Below are positions 45,666-56,157 of a stretch of 64,000 nt of DNA, one piece after another. Below the pieces are notes generated by a model. The model was not told where the DNA came from, made no database searches, and saw only the letters and a program-made list of their open reading frames with translations. This stretch comes from Paraburkholderia flagellata (GTDB lineage: Bacteria > Pseudomonadota > Gammaproteobacteria > Burkholderiales > Burkholderiaceae). Position numbers and translations under genes: made by a program. The stretch is taken from assembly GCF_021390645.1 (NCBI RefSeq), contig NZ_JAJEJT010000002.1, positions 1,860,001-1,924,000 on the forward strand. Direction: 5' to 3'. The stretch's first letter is position 1, and every line of letters begins with the position of its first letter.

Positions 45666-47477
45666 CTAGGATTCACTCGCGAGGAGACTATGGACTTCCG
45701 CGACCACGGCAGCCCCCTCTCCAACTGCGGAAGCTACGCGCTTCGTAGAACAAGACCGGACGTCACCAACTGCGAATATCCCTGGGACGCTCGTCTCATA
45801 AGCGAAATGGTGCTCTTCTCCACTGTGATGCAGAAGAGGGCCCGTCATAATGAAGTCCTTCTCGTCGAGTTTTACTCCACAACCTGACAACCAACGAGTG
45901 CTGGGCTTCGCGCCGGTAAACAAGAAAAGATGTTGCGAACGGATAATCAGCCGTCCGCCGTCCTTATTCAGGGTCACCTTTGGAGTCTCTCCCTCAACAT
46001 CTTCCACGTCTTCCACGGTGGACCGAATGTGGATCGTGACATTTGAAAGCTTCGAGACGCGTTGCATCAAGTAGTGTGACATGGTTTGCTGCAGGCCATC
46101 TCTACGAATCACGACGTGGATGCGCGACGCGTAGCTGGCAAGGAAAACAATAGCCTGACCAGCAGAATTTCCGCCTCCAACCAGCACGATTTCCTCGCCG
46201 CGACAAAGACGCCCCTCGATCGACGAAGCCCAGTAGTACACGCCAAGATCACAAACAGAATTCAATCCTCGTATATCGGGTCGTGAGTATGATGCGCCCG
46301 TGGCAATGATCACCGTTTTTGCTTGGCAAACACGATCGTCGCTCAAATGAATTCGAAAGGGTATAGAGGCACAATCAAGCTTTACCACTTCTGATTGAAT
46401 AACGATATCCGCCCCGAACTTTACCGCCTGCTCGAATGCCCGGCTTACCAAAACGTGCCCAGAAATTCCAGTCGGGAAACCCATGTAGTTTTCAATCCGC
46501 GAACTTGCGCCGGCTTGTCCCCCGAAGCCTCTTGAGTCGAGCACCAAAACGGCCAGTCCCTCCGAAGCCGCATATACAGCGGCCGCCAGACCGGCTGGTC
46601 CAGCGCCAACGATGACCAAATCGTATGTCCGCTTTTCGTCAAAATTCCCTCGAATGCCCAACGCGCTTGCCAGTTCGGTTGCGTCCGCATTTCGCAATAC
46701 TCTGCCGTCCACGAGCATCGCTATTGGCAAATCATTTTCCTTGTATTCAAGTTTGCCGCGCAACGCTTCGGCGCCTTGGTCGTCCGAAGGATCGATTACT
46801 CGATGCGGATGATTAACCCGTCGCAGTAGATCTGCCAATGCAAGAAATTTCGGTTCGGAGGGTGCTCCCACCAAGATCGGACCGCTTCCATCCTGAATGA
46901 ATGCGACCCGTCGCAGTATAAACGCTCGCATCAGCTCGGAACCGAGCTGCGCCTCAGCGATCATCAGGGACCGCAGTCGAGGTGGAGACACGAGGATCAT
47001 CTCCACGTCGGTGACAGCATGAGCCTCGACCAAATACGGTTTTCCGCTGAGCGTTGCAGTTTCGCCCAAAAATTGCCCTTCAACTATTTCGTCGAACGAG
47101 CGCGAGCGATCAAGCGCATCGCGCATCACAATTCTCACTCTCCCACGAACCAATACGTGCATTCCTTTACTTGGTTCGCCAGTGCGGAAGATAGTCTCAC
47201 CCGCTTGCCAGCTCCTCCTTTCACCAAACCGCGCGATTTTGTTCAGGCGAGTCGCGCTCAATACTGGGTACATCTGATATCGACGGAGTTCGACTTGCGT
47301 GCGCTGAGCGGCCTCTTCGATTTCGTAGCTTTCGGGCGAGACCGGCCCCTCGCCTCTCGGGATGCCATGCTCGCTCATATGTGACAGCCCCTCCTCAGGA
47401 CGTTTGGTCCGTGCGACAGAGCTCAAAGCGCCAGATGCTTGGGTACTAGCGAGATCATCATTTGACGAAATATTCAT
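45666..47477 (-). CDS. Cyclic-nucleotide-domain thioredoxin-reductase-like flavoprotein
   Basis: A 603-aa protein with three modules. A cyclic-nucleotide-binding domain covers about 75-190 ('FRTGEPSKGMHVLVRGRVRI', 'FLGETATLSGKPYLVEAHAV'). A thioredoxin/glutaredoxin-like fold without a CxxC follows (about 205-280). A TrxB-like FAD/NAD domain makes up the rest: 'YDLVIVGAGPAGLAAAVYAA', 'GGQAGASSRIENYMGFPTGI', 'VLVGGGNSAGQAIVFLA', 'FAVGDVRSCSTKRVASAVGE'. The CxxC of true thioredoxin reductase is replaced by 'VYYWASSIE', typical of this subfamily. The ATG at 47477 follows GGGAG. It probably senses a cyclic nucleotide and performs an NAD(P)H redox reaction of unknown substrate. Confidence 0.9.
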   Translation of the reverse strand: MNISSNDDLASTQASGALSSVARTKRPEEGLSHMSEHGIPRGEGPVSPESYEIEEAAQRTQVELRRYQMYPVLSATRLNKIARFGERRSWQAGETIFRTGEPSKGMHVLVRGRVRIVMRDALDRSRSFDEIVEGQFLGETATLSGKPYLVEAHAVTDVEMILVSPPRLRSLMIAEAQLGSELMRAFILRRVAFIQDGSGPILVGAPSEPKFLALADLLRRVNHPHRVIDPSDDQGAEALRGKLEYKENDLPIAMLVDGRVLRNADATELASALGIRGNFDEKRTYDLVIVGAGPAGLAAAVYAASEGLAVLVLDSRGFGGQAGASSRIENYMGFPTGISGHVLVSRAFEQAVKFGADIVIQSEVVKLDCASIPFRIHLSDDRVCQAKTVIIATGASYSRPDIRGLNSVCDLGVYYWASSIEGRLCRGEEIVLVGGGNSAGQAIVFLASYASRIHVVIRRDGLQQTMSHYLMQRVSKLSNVTIHIRSTVEDVEDVEGETPKVTLNKDGGRLIIRSQHLFLFTGAKPSTRWLSGCGVKLDEKDFIMTGPLLHHSGEEHHFAYETSVPGIFAVGDVRSCSTKRVASAVGEGAAVVAEVHSLLASES

Positions 47478-47631
47478 CGGAACTCCCTTAATTGCACTAG
47501 CATGTGGCGCGACCTGTCGATATGCCGCCATCTCGGATGCCCAAGTTACGGAGAGATCCGAAATGCTTATTTGCTAAGCCTATGCTCTCGTTTGAGCGGA
47601 GAGCAGCTGTATTGATTGCGCGTCTTGAAGA

Positions 47632-47665
47632 AAAACGCCCCAACCGTGAAACCTCCGGCTGGGGC
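47632..47665 (-). terminator. Rho-independent terminator, minus strand
   Basis: Read on the minus strand: GCCCCAGCC, an 11-base loop, GGTTGGGGC (9-bp stem with one G-U pair) and then GTTTTTC. It lies upstream of the flavoprotein gene and would end a minus-strand transcript coming from the right, i.e. from the open frame at 47701-47961. Confidence 0.65.
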
Positions 47666-47700
47666 TCTTCTGCCCGAGACTCACTCGGCAATTGTGGCGA

Positions 47701-47961
47701 TCAGTCTGAAGATTGGCTGCTGCCGCTTCCGCATGCTGTTGCTAGGTTAGGCAGCTCGATTTCAAGTGTCAAGAACGTGCCTCCTCGCGCCTCACCGTAA
47801 CCCTTGATTGCTTTAGTAACCGGTATACTAATACAATACGGGAATCTATTCGTCGCGCCAACACGTCTATGTTGGTCGACTGCAACAATCAGCCCACGAG
47901 AACTCGCGTGGTCGAATGGAGTTAGAGCACCGTGCCGTCCTAGCTTTCGTCCAACGTGACA
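47701..47961 (-). pseudogene. Possible 3' remnant of a gene
   Basis: An 86-codon open frame on the minus strand with no start codon, ending just before a good terminator. Protein-like stretches include 'GALTPFDHASSRGLIVAVDQ' and 'GEARGGTFLTLEIELPNLA'. No family recognised. The combination of open frame plus terminator without a start suggests the end of a decayed gene. Confidence 0.3.
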
Positions 47962-48072
47962 TCAGCCTCCGATTTGTCCGTGAGGCAACGGAGGTGATGT
48001 TAGGCGTTGAGACAACCGCTTGCTGAGTCAATGAAGCATGTGCTACATGAATTTCAGCACAGAGTGTAGTTG

Positions 48073-48105
48073 TTGACAGTCGAAACTGTACCTACTAGTA
48101 TGTAC
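48073..48105 (+). promoter_or_regulatory. Promoter TTGACA-N17-TAGTAT with overlapping palindromic operator
   Basis: TTGACA at 48073-48078, 17 bases, TAGTAT at 48096-48101: a near-consensus sigma-70 promoter 32 bases before the TetR gene. The -10 box lies inside an almost perfect 18-base palindrome, GTAC-C-TACTAGTA-T-GTAC (48088-48105, one mismatched pair). The layout is typical of TetR autorepression. Confidence 0.75.
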
Positions 48106-48132
48106 TTAAACTGAGTTTCCAGGACTGCTCAC

Positions 48133-48693
48133 ATGAGTAAGAGGGAAGAAATCGTAGCGGCGACAAAGGCACTGCTATGGGAAAAGGGCTATGAGGCAAC
48201 CAGTCCTCGCGACATCCAAGTGAAGAGCAATGCCGGCCAAGGCAGCTTTTACCATCACTTCCCGAGCAAGCTTGCGTTAGCCGCAGTCGCAATTCAGGAA
48301 GTCGTGGATGAGCGTATCGCCGATTTCGAAGAAGCGATGAAGTCGTCCGGTCCGTTCAAGGTGCGATTGTCTGTGTTCATATCTCACAACGTGGAACCGT
48401 TGCGTGGATGCCGCGTCGGGAGGCTGGTTTGGGACGCCGCAATCCAAGAAGATGAGTTGCGGCAGCCTCTGGAAATGTACTTTCAGTACCTTGAGCGACG
48501 GTTGATAGAAGTACTGGAAGCGGAAGTGGAAAATGGGCGAAGTAGGCTCATCGTACCTGCTTCTGAGATTGCGCTTATGATTCTAATGGTGGTCCAAGGG
48601 AGTTACACTTTGAGTCGTGCTGCGAATCGGTCTCGTGCGGAAGAAGCCCGCCACGCGCTTTCGACCTTCTTAGATATAGCTATTGTGGAATAG
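48133..48693 (+). CDS. TetR-family repressor
   Basis: A 186-aa TetR-type regulator. The helix-turn-helix is at residues 5-50: 'REEIVAATKALLWEKGYEAT', 'GQGSFYHHFPSKLALAAVAI', with the typical Y-H-H-F-x-S-K. The C-terminal helical domain binds an unknown ligand. A near-consensus promoter with a palindromic operator precedes it, so it probably represses itself, and perhaps the ketopantoate-reductase gene 245 bases downstream in the same direction. Confidence 0.93.
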   Translation: MSKREEIVAATKALLWEKGYEATSPRDIQVKSNAGQGSFYHHFPSKLALAAVAIQEVVDERIADFEEAMKSSGPFKVRLSVFISHNVEPLRGCRVGRLVWDAAIQEDELRQPLEMYFQYLERRLIEVLEAEVENGRSRLIVPASEIALMILMVVQGSYTLSRAANRSRAEEARHALSTFLDIAIVE

Positions 48694-48937
48694 TGCTTTT
48701 TTTGTTGCATGCATTAGTGACATTCTCAACCTCAATCGTTCGAGTGGAACATTGAAAGCGGTAGAGATATTGCACTGCCAGATGGAACTCCAAAGTTAAC
48801 CGATAGACCACAGTTAGTCCGTCCTCGCCGAGCGTGCTCAAGACGCCTCGACGAGACGGCACAGTCGGAGCTACGTTTTACTGGTCACTTGCGTGATCCT
48901 TTGACGTTTTTTTCACGTACTTATGTAGGAATGCAAA

Positions 48938-49858
48938 ATGAAGATCGTTGTTTTGGGATCTGGCGGTGTTGGCGGATACTTTGGCGCACGACTTGCGGCA
49001 GCGGGCTACGATGTCACGTTCGTAGCCAGAGGGAAGCATTTGGAGGCGATGAGGGAATCTGGATTGAAAGTCACCAGTCCACTGGGAGACATTTTAGTCG
49101 AGAGGCCACAGGTTACAGAAGACGTCAATTCTGTAGGAAAAGTCGATTTGGTACTTGTTTCAGTGAAACTTTGGGACACTGAATCCGTAGCCGCATCGCT
49201 ACGCCCTCTGGTGGACCGAGGTGCGTCCGTTATTTCTTTCCAAAACGGCGTACATAAAGATGAGATCCTCGCTCGGCACATTCCGGCTGAGTCTATTATC
49301 GGTGGCGTCTGTTACATCGCCGCTGTCATATCCGCGCCAGGTCATATCACGCATAGTGGCACCATGCAAAAGTTGACGTTCGGCGAGTATGACGGAAGCA
49401 AGTCAGAGCGCGTGAGCCTGTTCTACGAAGCCTGCAAAAGAGCATCGATTACGGCAGAGATTAGCGACAATATTAAGCGTGTAATCTGGGAGAAATTTGT
49501 TTTTCTCGTCGGCCTTTCCGGCACAACCGCTTCAATCCGAAAGCCCATTGGCCCGATTCGCGAAAACCCGGTTACTCGCGAATTTTTGCGAGAAGTGATG
49601 GCAGAAGTCGTCGTGATTGCGCGGGCGAAAGGCGTGGAGATGTCCGAGAGTTTCTCGGACGACCGTTTGGCGTTCTGCGACAGCATTCCGGCAGGGATGA
49701 CTTCTTCAATGCATCACGACCTCGAAAACGGGAATCGCCTCGAACTGCCATGGCTCAGCGGGGGAGTTGCTGAGTTTGGTGCGCAACTGAAAATCGCCAC
49801 GCCAAGGAACAAGACGATTGCTGAGATTCTCGAGCTTCATGTAATGGGAAAAAAATAA
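48938..49858 (+). CDS. panE: 2-Dehydropantoate (ketopantoate) reductase family protein
   Basis: A 306-aa NADPH-dependent ketopantoate reductase (PanE/ApbA family), which makes pantoate for coenzyme A. The Rossmann start is 'KIVVLGSGGVGGYFGARLAA'; further landmarks are 'VDLVLVSVKLWDTESVAASL', 'ISFQNGVHKDEIL' and the catalytic Lys in 'VIWEKFVFLVGLSGTTASIR'. Length is normal. Accessory paralogues of PanE with other 2-keto-acid substrates are common on Burkholderia megaplasmids, so a true pantothenate role is uncertain; the TetR gene upstream suggests ligand-induced expression. Confidence 0.88.
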   Translation: MKIVVLGSGGVGGYFGARLAAAGYDVTFVARGKHLEAMRESGLKVTSPLGDILVERPQVTEDVNSVGKVDLVLVSVKLWDTESVAASLRPLVDRGASVISFQNGVHKDEILARHIPAESIIGGVCYIAAVISAPGHITHSGTMQKLTFGEYDGSKSERVSLFYEACKRASITAEISDNIKRVIWEKFVFLVGLSGTTASIRKPIGPIRENPVTREFLREVMAEVVVIARAKGVEMSESFSDDRLAFCDSIPAGMTSSMHHDLENGNRLELPWLSGGVAEFGAQLKIATPRNKTIAEILELHVMGKK

Positions 49859-50773
<915 letters not shown>

Positions 50774-51352
50774 ATGATCGAACCTGAGTTTCTTACCCTC
50801 GCCGATGATCCTGCGCTGGATTTTATGAATACCGTAGTAATGGGCGAAAGCGGGTTGATTGATCAACTGGGAACCGACGACGATGTGCTGGTTTGGTTGC
50901 AGATGATGGGTTTTCTCGATAAAAGTGAGCACCCTGATTTTGAGCTCGAGGCGCTAGTTCGAGCCGCCCGTAGTTTGAGAGATGTAATCAGAAAGCTGGT
51001 TATCCAGAAAAAGAATGGCAAGCGCGTCGATATTGGGGCTCTTAATTCGTTCCTTGTACATGGCCGATACAAGGTTACCTTGGTGCGCGCAAGCGAAGGT
51101 AGTCTAGAGGTTGTGCAAGAATATGATAAGTCCACTCCAGAGCAATTGCTGACGGGGGTTGCGCACGCGGCGGCGGAGTTGCTGGCTGAGGGCAACTTCG
51201 ATTTGGTCCGAAAATGCGAAGATCCCGATTGCGTATTATGGTTTTACGATAAAACCAAGGCTCATCGCCGGCGTTGGTGCAGCATGGCTTTATGTGGCAA
51301 TAGGCATAAAGTTGCTAATTTCCGAGCACGGCAAAAGCATATCGAAGCGTAA
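50774..51352 (+). CDS. CGNR zinc-finger / ABATE-domain regulator
   Basis: A 192-aa protein with an N-terminal ABATE domain (stress-response ligand-binding type, 'FLTLADDPALDFMNTVV' onward) and a C-terminal CGNR zinc finger: C-x4-C in 'RKCEDPDCVLWFYD' and C-x4-C-G-N-R in 'RRRWCSMALCGNRHKVANFR'. CGNR proteins are presumed transcription regulators. The ATG at 50774 follows a GGAG ten bases away. A clear paralogue is encoded at 55330-55899. Confidence 0.9.
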   Translation: MIEPEFLTLADDPALDFMNTVVMGESGLIDQLGTDDDVLVWLQMMGFLDKSEHPDFELEALVRAARSLRDVIRKLVIQKKNGKRVDIGALNSFLVHGRYKVTLVRASEGSLEVVQEYDKSTPEQLLTGVAHAAAELLAEGNFDLVRKCEDPDCVLWFYDKTKAHRRRWCSMALCGNRHKVANFRARQKHIEA

Positions 51353-51856
51353 TTTTCAGCTTTTTGCTGCTGAGCCTTTCCACTTCGGCTTTCAGGTCGG
51401 CCATCAAAACGGGCCGTACGCAGCGAAATCCGTTGGTCTTTCAGCAGCAGCCGTAGGAGCATCCAGATGGACGCCGTACTGTCCACGCGCGTCGTGGCTT
51501 CCTTCGTGCTAGTGGCTAAACGACATGAAGGTGCGCCAACTGCGCTCTTCCCTCTGTGGACGCAGGCTTTGAAACACCCGGGTCTTCAGGGCGACACCCA
51601 ACGACCCACAGTCTCGACTCGACGCGACGTCGTCGACCACGAAGCAGTTTTCTCTGCTTGCCGAAAGTAGCCGGTCTGGCATACGCCTTTTCAACGTGCA
51701 AGCACGCATGCCAGTCTTGCGCAGCCTTCAAAGCTGGCAGCCCGCCGTTTCGTCCGTCCAATACCTGATCCGGGCAGCTTACGAGCTGCCCACGTAGCCA
51801 CGAACCCTCATCTGTGAAAAGGTTGCTTCACGACCTCTCTGCGTACCGCAGCAAAA
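51353..51856. other. About 500 bases without a supportable gene
   Basis: Convergent intergenic region between the CGNR and chorismate-mutase genes. Open frames on both strands carry no motifs or start signals. Confidence 0.45.
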
Positions 51857-52450
51857 TCAAGATCTCACACAAACTCGTGCGACCGCACGGTCGAGCGCCA
51901 CGAGATGAAGAGCATCAAGCGACGTTTCTTGGGCAACTTGCTTCGTCGCTAGTGCAACCAGTGTCTGACATTCTGCATTGCCGCGTAAAGCGGCCACGCC
52001 CTGCAGATTCTGAACGATAGAGAGCTGGAGCTTATCAAGAGCTGGGCGAACATCGGACAAGCTCTGGCGCGGCGTCGCTGGAGCACGACCTTGACGTCTC
52101 CAATTGTTCAGTAACGAATACTGAACCACTTTGTTGGCTTCGATCTGATCGGTGAAAATGTTTGTCGCGTCCTGAGCGGCTATGCCGTAATCAGAAGCCA
52201 CCGCCGCAGCATTTGAAATAACTTGTGCCTCGCGCTGAGGGGCGTAGACGGGCTCACCGGTATCCCACTTACTCAGCGCGACTTGGTCAGCGGTGTTGAG
52301 GCGATCTGCCATGCTACGCACAAGCGGCACGAACGCATCTGCCTGCGCCGCAAACCCAGATGAACAGCAAGCCGCGAGCCATAAAGCCAGCGTGAATTTC
52401 GTGGCCTGACGAACACCGACACGTCCAATGATCTTCTTCGTTTCCAACAC
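51857..52450 (-). CDS. Exported chorismate mutase (AroQ gamma type)
   Basis: A 197-aa periplasmic chorismate mutase, converting chorismate to prephenate. The signal peptide ends near 'CCSSGFAAQA'; the mature helix bundle contains the family stretches 'LVRSMADRLNTADQVALSKW', 'PQREAQVISNAAAVASDYG' and 'FTDQIEANKVVQYSLLNNWR', with the conserved catalytic Arg, Lys and Glu positions. Two C-terminal Cys (in 'NAECQTL' and 'ARVCVRS') may form the disulfide known in this class. The start is GTG at 52450 behind AGGAG. Exported chorismate mutases are known in pathogens and symbionts; the role is debated. Confidence 0.9.
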   Translation of the reverse strand: MLETKKIIGRVGVRQATKFTLALWLAACCSSGFAAQADAFVPLVRSMADRLNTADQVALSKWDTGEPVYAPQREAQVISNAAAVASDYGIAAQDATNIFTDQIEANKVVQYSLLNNWRRQGRAPATPRQSLSDVRPALDKLQLSIVQNLQGVAALRGNAECQTLVALATKQVAQETSLDALHLVALDRAVARVCVRS

Positions 52451-52510
52451 CTACTCCTATTGACGATCCTCACGTTCGACCTAGCAACTGGCGACGGCGT
52501 ATCCAATACC

Positions 52511-53491
52511 TTAGTCTCGAGCTCTGCTCTCTTTCCACGCGCCTGTCATTTCGGTGCTTGGCGATACACCATCTGACGTGTCTATCCAGCGGAGCGGCAA
52601 AGCGCCTTCTCGACGGACCCCCTCTCGCACCTTAAATCTCCAGAAGAGCTCGGCGCCCGCAAATTCTTCGACACCGGACTCATTCAGCAAGACCTCTGCG
52701 TCCCCAGACAGCTGCAGGATGTCTCCGTTAGAAAAGTTGACAAACAGCAATCCAGCCTTGCGGGTAAGCAGGATGTTTCCCATGGTATTGAAGAACGCAT
52801 TGCCCGCAAAGTCCGGAATGATCAGCTGATCACTGCCTTCAACCTTTACAAATCCACGCCTTCCGCCTCGGTGGGATACGTCGACGAAGCGCGCTCCGTT
52901 CACGTCAGCGTACGATGCAACAAAGAACGTGTCTGCGGTTGTAACCATCTCGCGCATACTGCCGTCGAGTTCGTGGGCGGTGAAAACCACCCGCTCGTTC
53001 GCGGCCGCCGACTCGTGGACGCGCAAAACCGCTCGTCGCTGTATGTACGCCGGGCAGTTACCAAAACTCTGTACAACCGAGACTATCAACCTCCCGTTCT
53101 CACTAGACCGTACAACTCCATTCATCCTGTTTCGCCGACGAGTCAGCAAGTCAATCCCTAAAAATCCAATCGATTGCCCCTCGCGAATGCCCACTGCAGC
53201 TGGATCGCTCGGATTCAGCTTACATTCCACCACCATCGAAACTGCGTCTGGCGTCTCAATGAACCCACGCTCCCCTGCGATCATAGTCGCCCACACGCCG
53301 CCTTCGTCGCTGACTGAGCCGGCCAAAAGAAATGGCAATTGTCCAAAAAATTCGCGATGTTGATCGAGCATGTAGTTCCGCACCACCTGCCTCGCGACGC
53401 CAGCCATTACGTCTTCGACTCCCGCGTATTTTTGCATCGCCAACTCGCCAGCATGCCACTCGCGGCCGTCTGACTCATCCATGTTGCTCAT
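52511..53491 (-). CDS. Pyridoxamine-5'-phosphate-oxidase-like flavin-binding protein
   Basis: A 326-aa protein with a PNPOx-like split-barrel FMN-binding fold: 'FLLAGSVSDEGGVWATMIAG', 'IGFLGIDLLTRRRNRMNGVV', and the second half 'GGRRGFVKVEGSDQLIIPDF', 'FFNTMGNILLTRKAGLLFVN'. Homologues are often fused to a ferredoxin reductase; here only the flavin-binding part is present. The ATG at 53491 has a GGAG site; an in-frame extension upstream is rejected. It precedes the chorismate mutase gene by 60 bases in the same direction. Confidence 0.85.
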   Translation of the reverse strand: MSNMDESDGREWHAGELAMQKYAGVEDVMAGVARQVVRNYMLDQHREFFGQLPFLLAGSVSDEGGVWATMIAGERGFIETPDAVSMVVECKLNPSDPAAVGIREGQSIGFLGIDLLTRRRNRMNGVVRSSENGRLIVSVVQSFGNCPAYIQRRAVLRVHESAAANERVVFTAHELDGSMREMVTTADTFFVASYADVNGARFVDVSHRGGRRGFVKVEGSDQLIIPDFAGNAFFNTMGNILLTRKAGLLFVNFSNGDILQLSGDAEVLLNESGVEEFAGAELFWRFKVREGVRREGALPLRWIDTSDGVSPSTEMTGAWKESRARD

Positions 53492-53965
53492 AAACTGCTC
53501 TCCTTCGTGCCGTCCTGGAATCGACGCTTCGCCAAACGTGGCTCCAGCCATAACAGCCCCACATCGACCTAATACCACTCATCGACTTCGGCTCATTGGT
53601 AGGTCCCTTAATCTGCAACCAATTCTCTCAACAGGTATCAAGTTCAGCTTGCGCCGTTGCGCCAGTTCCTGTTTGCTGACACGCCTTGAGGGTGTGATCG
53701 TAGTACCCTCGGCACGTTCGAGAAATTGCCTCGCGTGAATTGCTGTGATCCATACAGATCAACATTGAGACAGCGACACATTCGACTGAAGCTTTTACCT
53801 CCTGCGATTGGGCTATCCATTGCGGGCAGACATTCCGACGGGCGCGATGAGCAACTATGGACATCGGGAAGGTCACTAAGTCTGAAGTCGACAAGCAATC
53901 TCGTCATGACCTCCTTTCATCTCACCACGAACCACTGATTCCGAACGCTTCTTTTCCGTGCAACA
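53492..53965. other. About 470 bases without a supportable gene
   Basis: Between the MFS gene end and the flavin-binding-protein start. Short open frames only; the promoter of the downstream pair is expected near 53500-53600. Confidence 0.45.
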
Positions 53966-55159
53966 TCAACTTTTCGGTCGCGGCGCGAGGAACGGCGAGA
54001 GACCCATCATCGCAACAGCAATCACAAGCAGGCACGCCATCGACAATCCAAAACCGCCAGTCAGATCCCGCATGATTCCCACGCTGATTGGCCCTGCGGC
54101 CGCAATCAGGTATGCGATCAGAATAGCGAATGCGTTCCACGCATTCGCCTCTTCCGGACTGTCGGTGTTATCAAGAGGCAGAGTCATACCCAACGTAAAG
54201 GATCCGCCGAGCCCCATCGCCGCGAGCGCCACCCACAGCACCGGTGCGCTGTTTGGTGCAAACCGAATACCAGCACTTCCACCAACAACCAGCGCCGAAC
54301 AAATCAGAAGCCAACGGCGCCGATCGTGCCCTTTGCTGAGCCAGCCAACCACAGGGTTCGCGCACGTAAAGGCAATCATAAAACTGGCAAGCACGAATCC
54401 CGCCTTACTCGTGGAGAATCCAAGCTCGTGGTCCATCGGCGCGATCCAAGACACAAACGCATAAAACAGAAAGTTCACACACGCCAAAAACAGCGCGATA
54501 GCCCAGGCCTTCAGGTTACCGAAAGGCAAACGCGTCTCTCCTGCGCCCGGTACAAAGCGAGCGCTTGTACTTAAGTCCGAGCGCTCAACTACGCGACATC
54601 CGTAGATACCCACGAGCGTCAATATTCCCCAGATTCCGGCGCCCGCACGCCAACCCCACGGTGACACACTAGCTATCACGCCAGTCGTCGCAGCAGAAAT
54701 CGCTCCGCCAAACGACAGTGATGTAGCGTAAATTCCCATCAGCAATGCGGCCTTTGTGGGGAACCTCTCCTTGATCAACCCAGCGAATAACGCCCCTGAA
54801 ATAGCAATACCAGCACCCACTCCCGCAGTCGCAACCAACAACGTTCCTATACCCGGCACCAGTCCGCGCGCAACAGTCGAGATAAACAGCCCGACGAGTG
54901 CGCCTGTCAGAACCCTGTTTCTGCCGAATCTTCGAGCTAGCCACGGAGTGGGAAGCGCGAGCAAGCCCATCAGCAAATCAGGTATCGCCGTCAAGAGCGA
55001 TGCTGTCGCGTGCGACATGCCGAATTCCGCCTGAATGGCTGGAAGAATTGGCCCAATCGATACGATTCCTGGACGCAGGTTTATTGCCACGAGAACAATT
55101 GCGCCAATCGAAATCCATTCGTGCCGGTTAGCTCCAACGCTCACCTCACTTGCCATCAT
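53966..55159 (-). CDS. MFS transporter, CynX/NimT family
   Basis: A 397-aa, 12-helix major-facilitator carrier of the cyanate/nitroimidazole (CynX/NimT) group. The signature first helix 'INLRPGIVSIGPILPAIQAE' is present, followed by the 'WLARRFGRNRVLTGALV' loop. I chose the ATG at 55159 because TGGAG lies just upstream; longer in-frame starts are not supported. Substrates in this family are cyanate, 2-nitroimidazole or other small organics, or export of toxicants. The divergent neighbours are far; the CGNR gene follows upstream on the same strand with 170 bases between. Confidence 0.9.
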   Translation of the reverse strand: MMASEVSVGANRHEWISIGAIVLVAINLRPGIVSIGPILPAIQAEFGMSHATASLLTAIPDLLMGLLALPTPWLARRFGRNRVLTGALVGLFISTVARGLVPGIGTLLVATAGVGAGIAISGALFAGLIKERFPTKAALLMGIYATSLSFGGAISAATTGVIASVSPWGWRAGAGIWGILTLVGIYGCRVVERSDLSTSARFVPGAGETRLPFGNLKAWAIALFLACVNFLFYAFVSWIAPMDHELGFSTSKAGFVLASFMIAFTCANPVVGWLSKGHDRRRWLLICSALVVGGSAGIRFAPNSAPVLWVALAAMGLGGSFTLGMTLPLDNTDSPEEANAWNAFAILIAYLIAAAGPISVGIMRDLTGGFGLSMACLLVIAVAMMGLSPFLAPRPKS

Positions 55160-55329
55160 ATGCTCCACATCAAACCCACAATTTTCCTGTTTCTGCCCGA
55201 TCAAAAATTCGCAGCACCCAGGTTCAGCCCGGCTCATTGCAACGAGTCTGTATCTCGCGGCGCCCGCCGGATTGTGCAACCAATCACCCTTGTTCGCGCT
55301 GCCTCTGAATAAGCGCGGCGCTTCCCTCC

Positions 55330-55899
55330 CTATCCCTTCAGCTTCGATCTAAAGCGAGCGATCTTCTGCCGGTTGCCGCAAATCGCCATGTTGCACCAGC
55401 GACGTCGGTGGGCCCGCGTCCTGTCATAAAACCACATAGCGCAATGGTCCCCTTCACATTTCCCCAATAACCGAAAATCCCCGTTTGCCAATAGGTCCGC
55501 CGCCGCCAAAGCGATAGGTGCCACAGCCTGCGTCGTACTGGTACACGCGTACCTTCGGACGGACTTCAACGCGCCTTCTCCGCTATCCATCAACTCCACC
55601 GAATAACTGGCGGCGTGTAGGAATCGGTTCAGTCTGTTGACGTCAACCGCCTCTCCACTCTTACGCTGATTCAACAGATGCCTAACAACCTCTCGCAGTG
55701 CCTTCGCTTCGTACGCGAGTCCCCTGACTCTTGTACAGTCCACGACGCCGATACCAGTCAGGCCTTGCTTTTCGAACCAAAGCATTACCCCCTCGTCTGA
55801 TTCGAGAAGATCCTCGTGCCTGCCGTCCTCAGAAAGCACTGTGTTAAGGAATTCAACTATCAAATCGTGAACCGGAACCATCGGCAACAACGACGCCAT
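55330..55899 (-). CDS. CGNR zinc-finger regulator, paralogue of 50774-51352
   Basis: A 189-aa ABATE/CGNR protein with the zinc-finger region 'GKCEGDHCAMWFYDRTRAHR' then 'RRWCNMAICGNRQKIARFRS', closely matching the protein at 50774. The ATG at 55899 follows GGGAGAG; an in-frame start 35 codons upstream is rejected. It lies directly upstream of the MFS gene on the same strand and is divergent from a LysR gene, so it may control the carrier. Confidence 0.9.
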   Translation of the reverse strand: MASLLPMVPVHDLIVEFLNTVLSEDGRHEDLLESDEGVMLWFEKQGLTGIGVVDCTRVRGLAYEAKALREVVRHLLNQRKSGEAVDVNRLNRFLHAASYSVELMDSGEGALKSVRRYACTSTTQAVAPIALAAADLLANGDFRLLGKCEGDHCAMWFYDRTRAHRRRWCNMAICGNRQKIARFRSKLKG

Positions 55900-56157
55900 G
55901 TGACTCTCCCCAAAAACTGTCGTGACTGTAACCGTTAATCGAAGACTTGACAAGTTACTCAATCGTAGTACTATCATGACCCGGAAGCGAAGTTCGACTA
56001 GCACGCTGCACCATGGGAAGGCCTATCGTCTGGCACCTTTTCCTCCCTTTACCGGTTACATGCAAACGCGCAATGTTCTGATCCGGAGTGCAGGCCATCG
56101 GTTGAAATCGCGCACGTAAGTTAGTACTGCATTGATGAACGGGATGGGGGGCACCAG

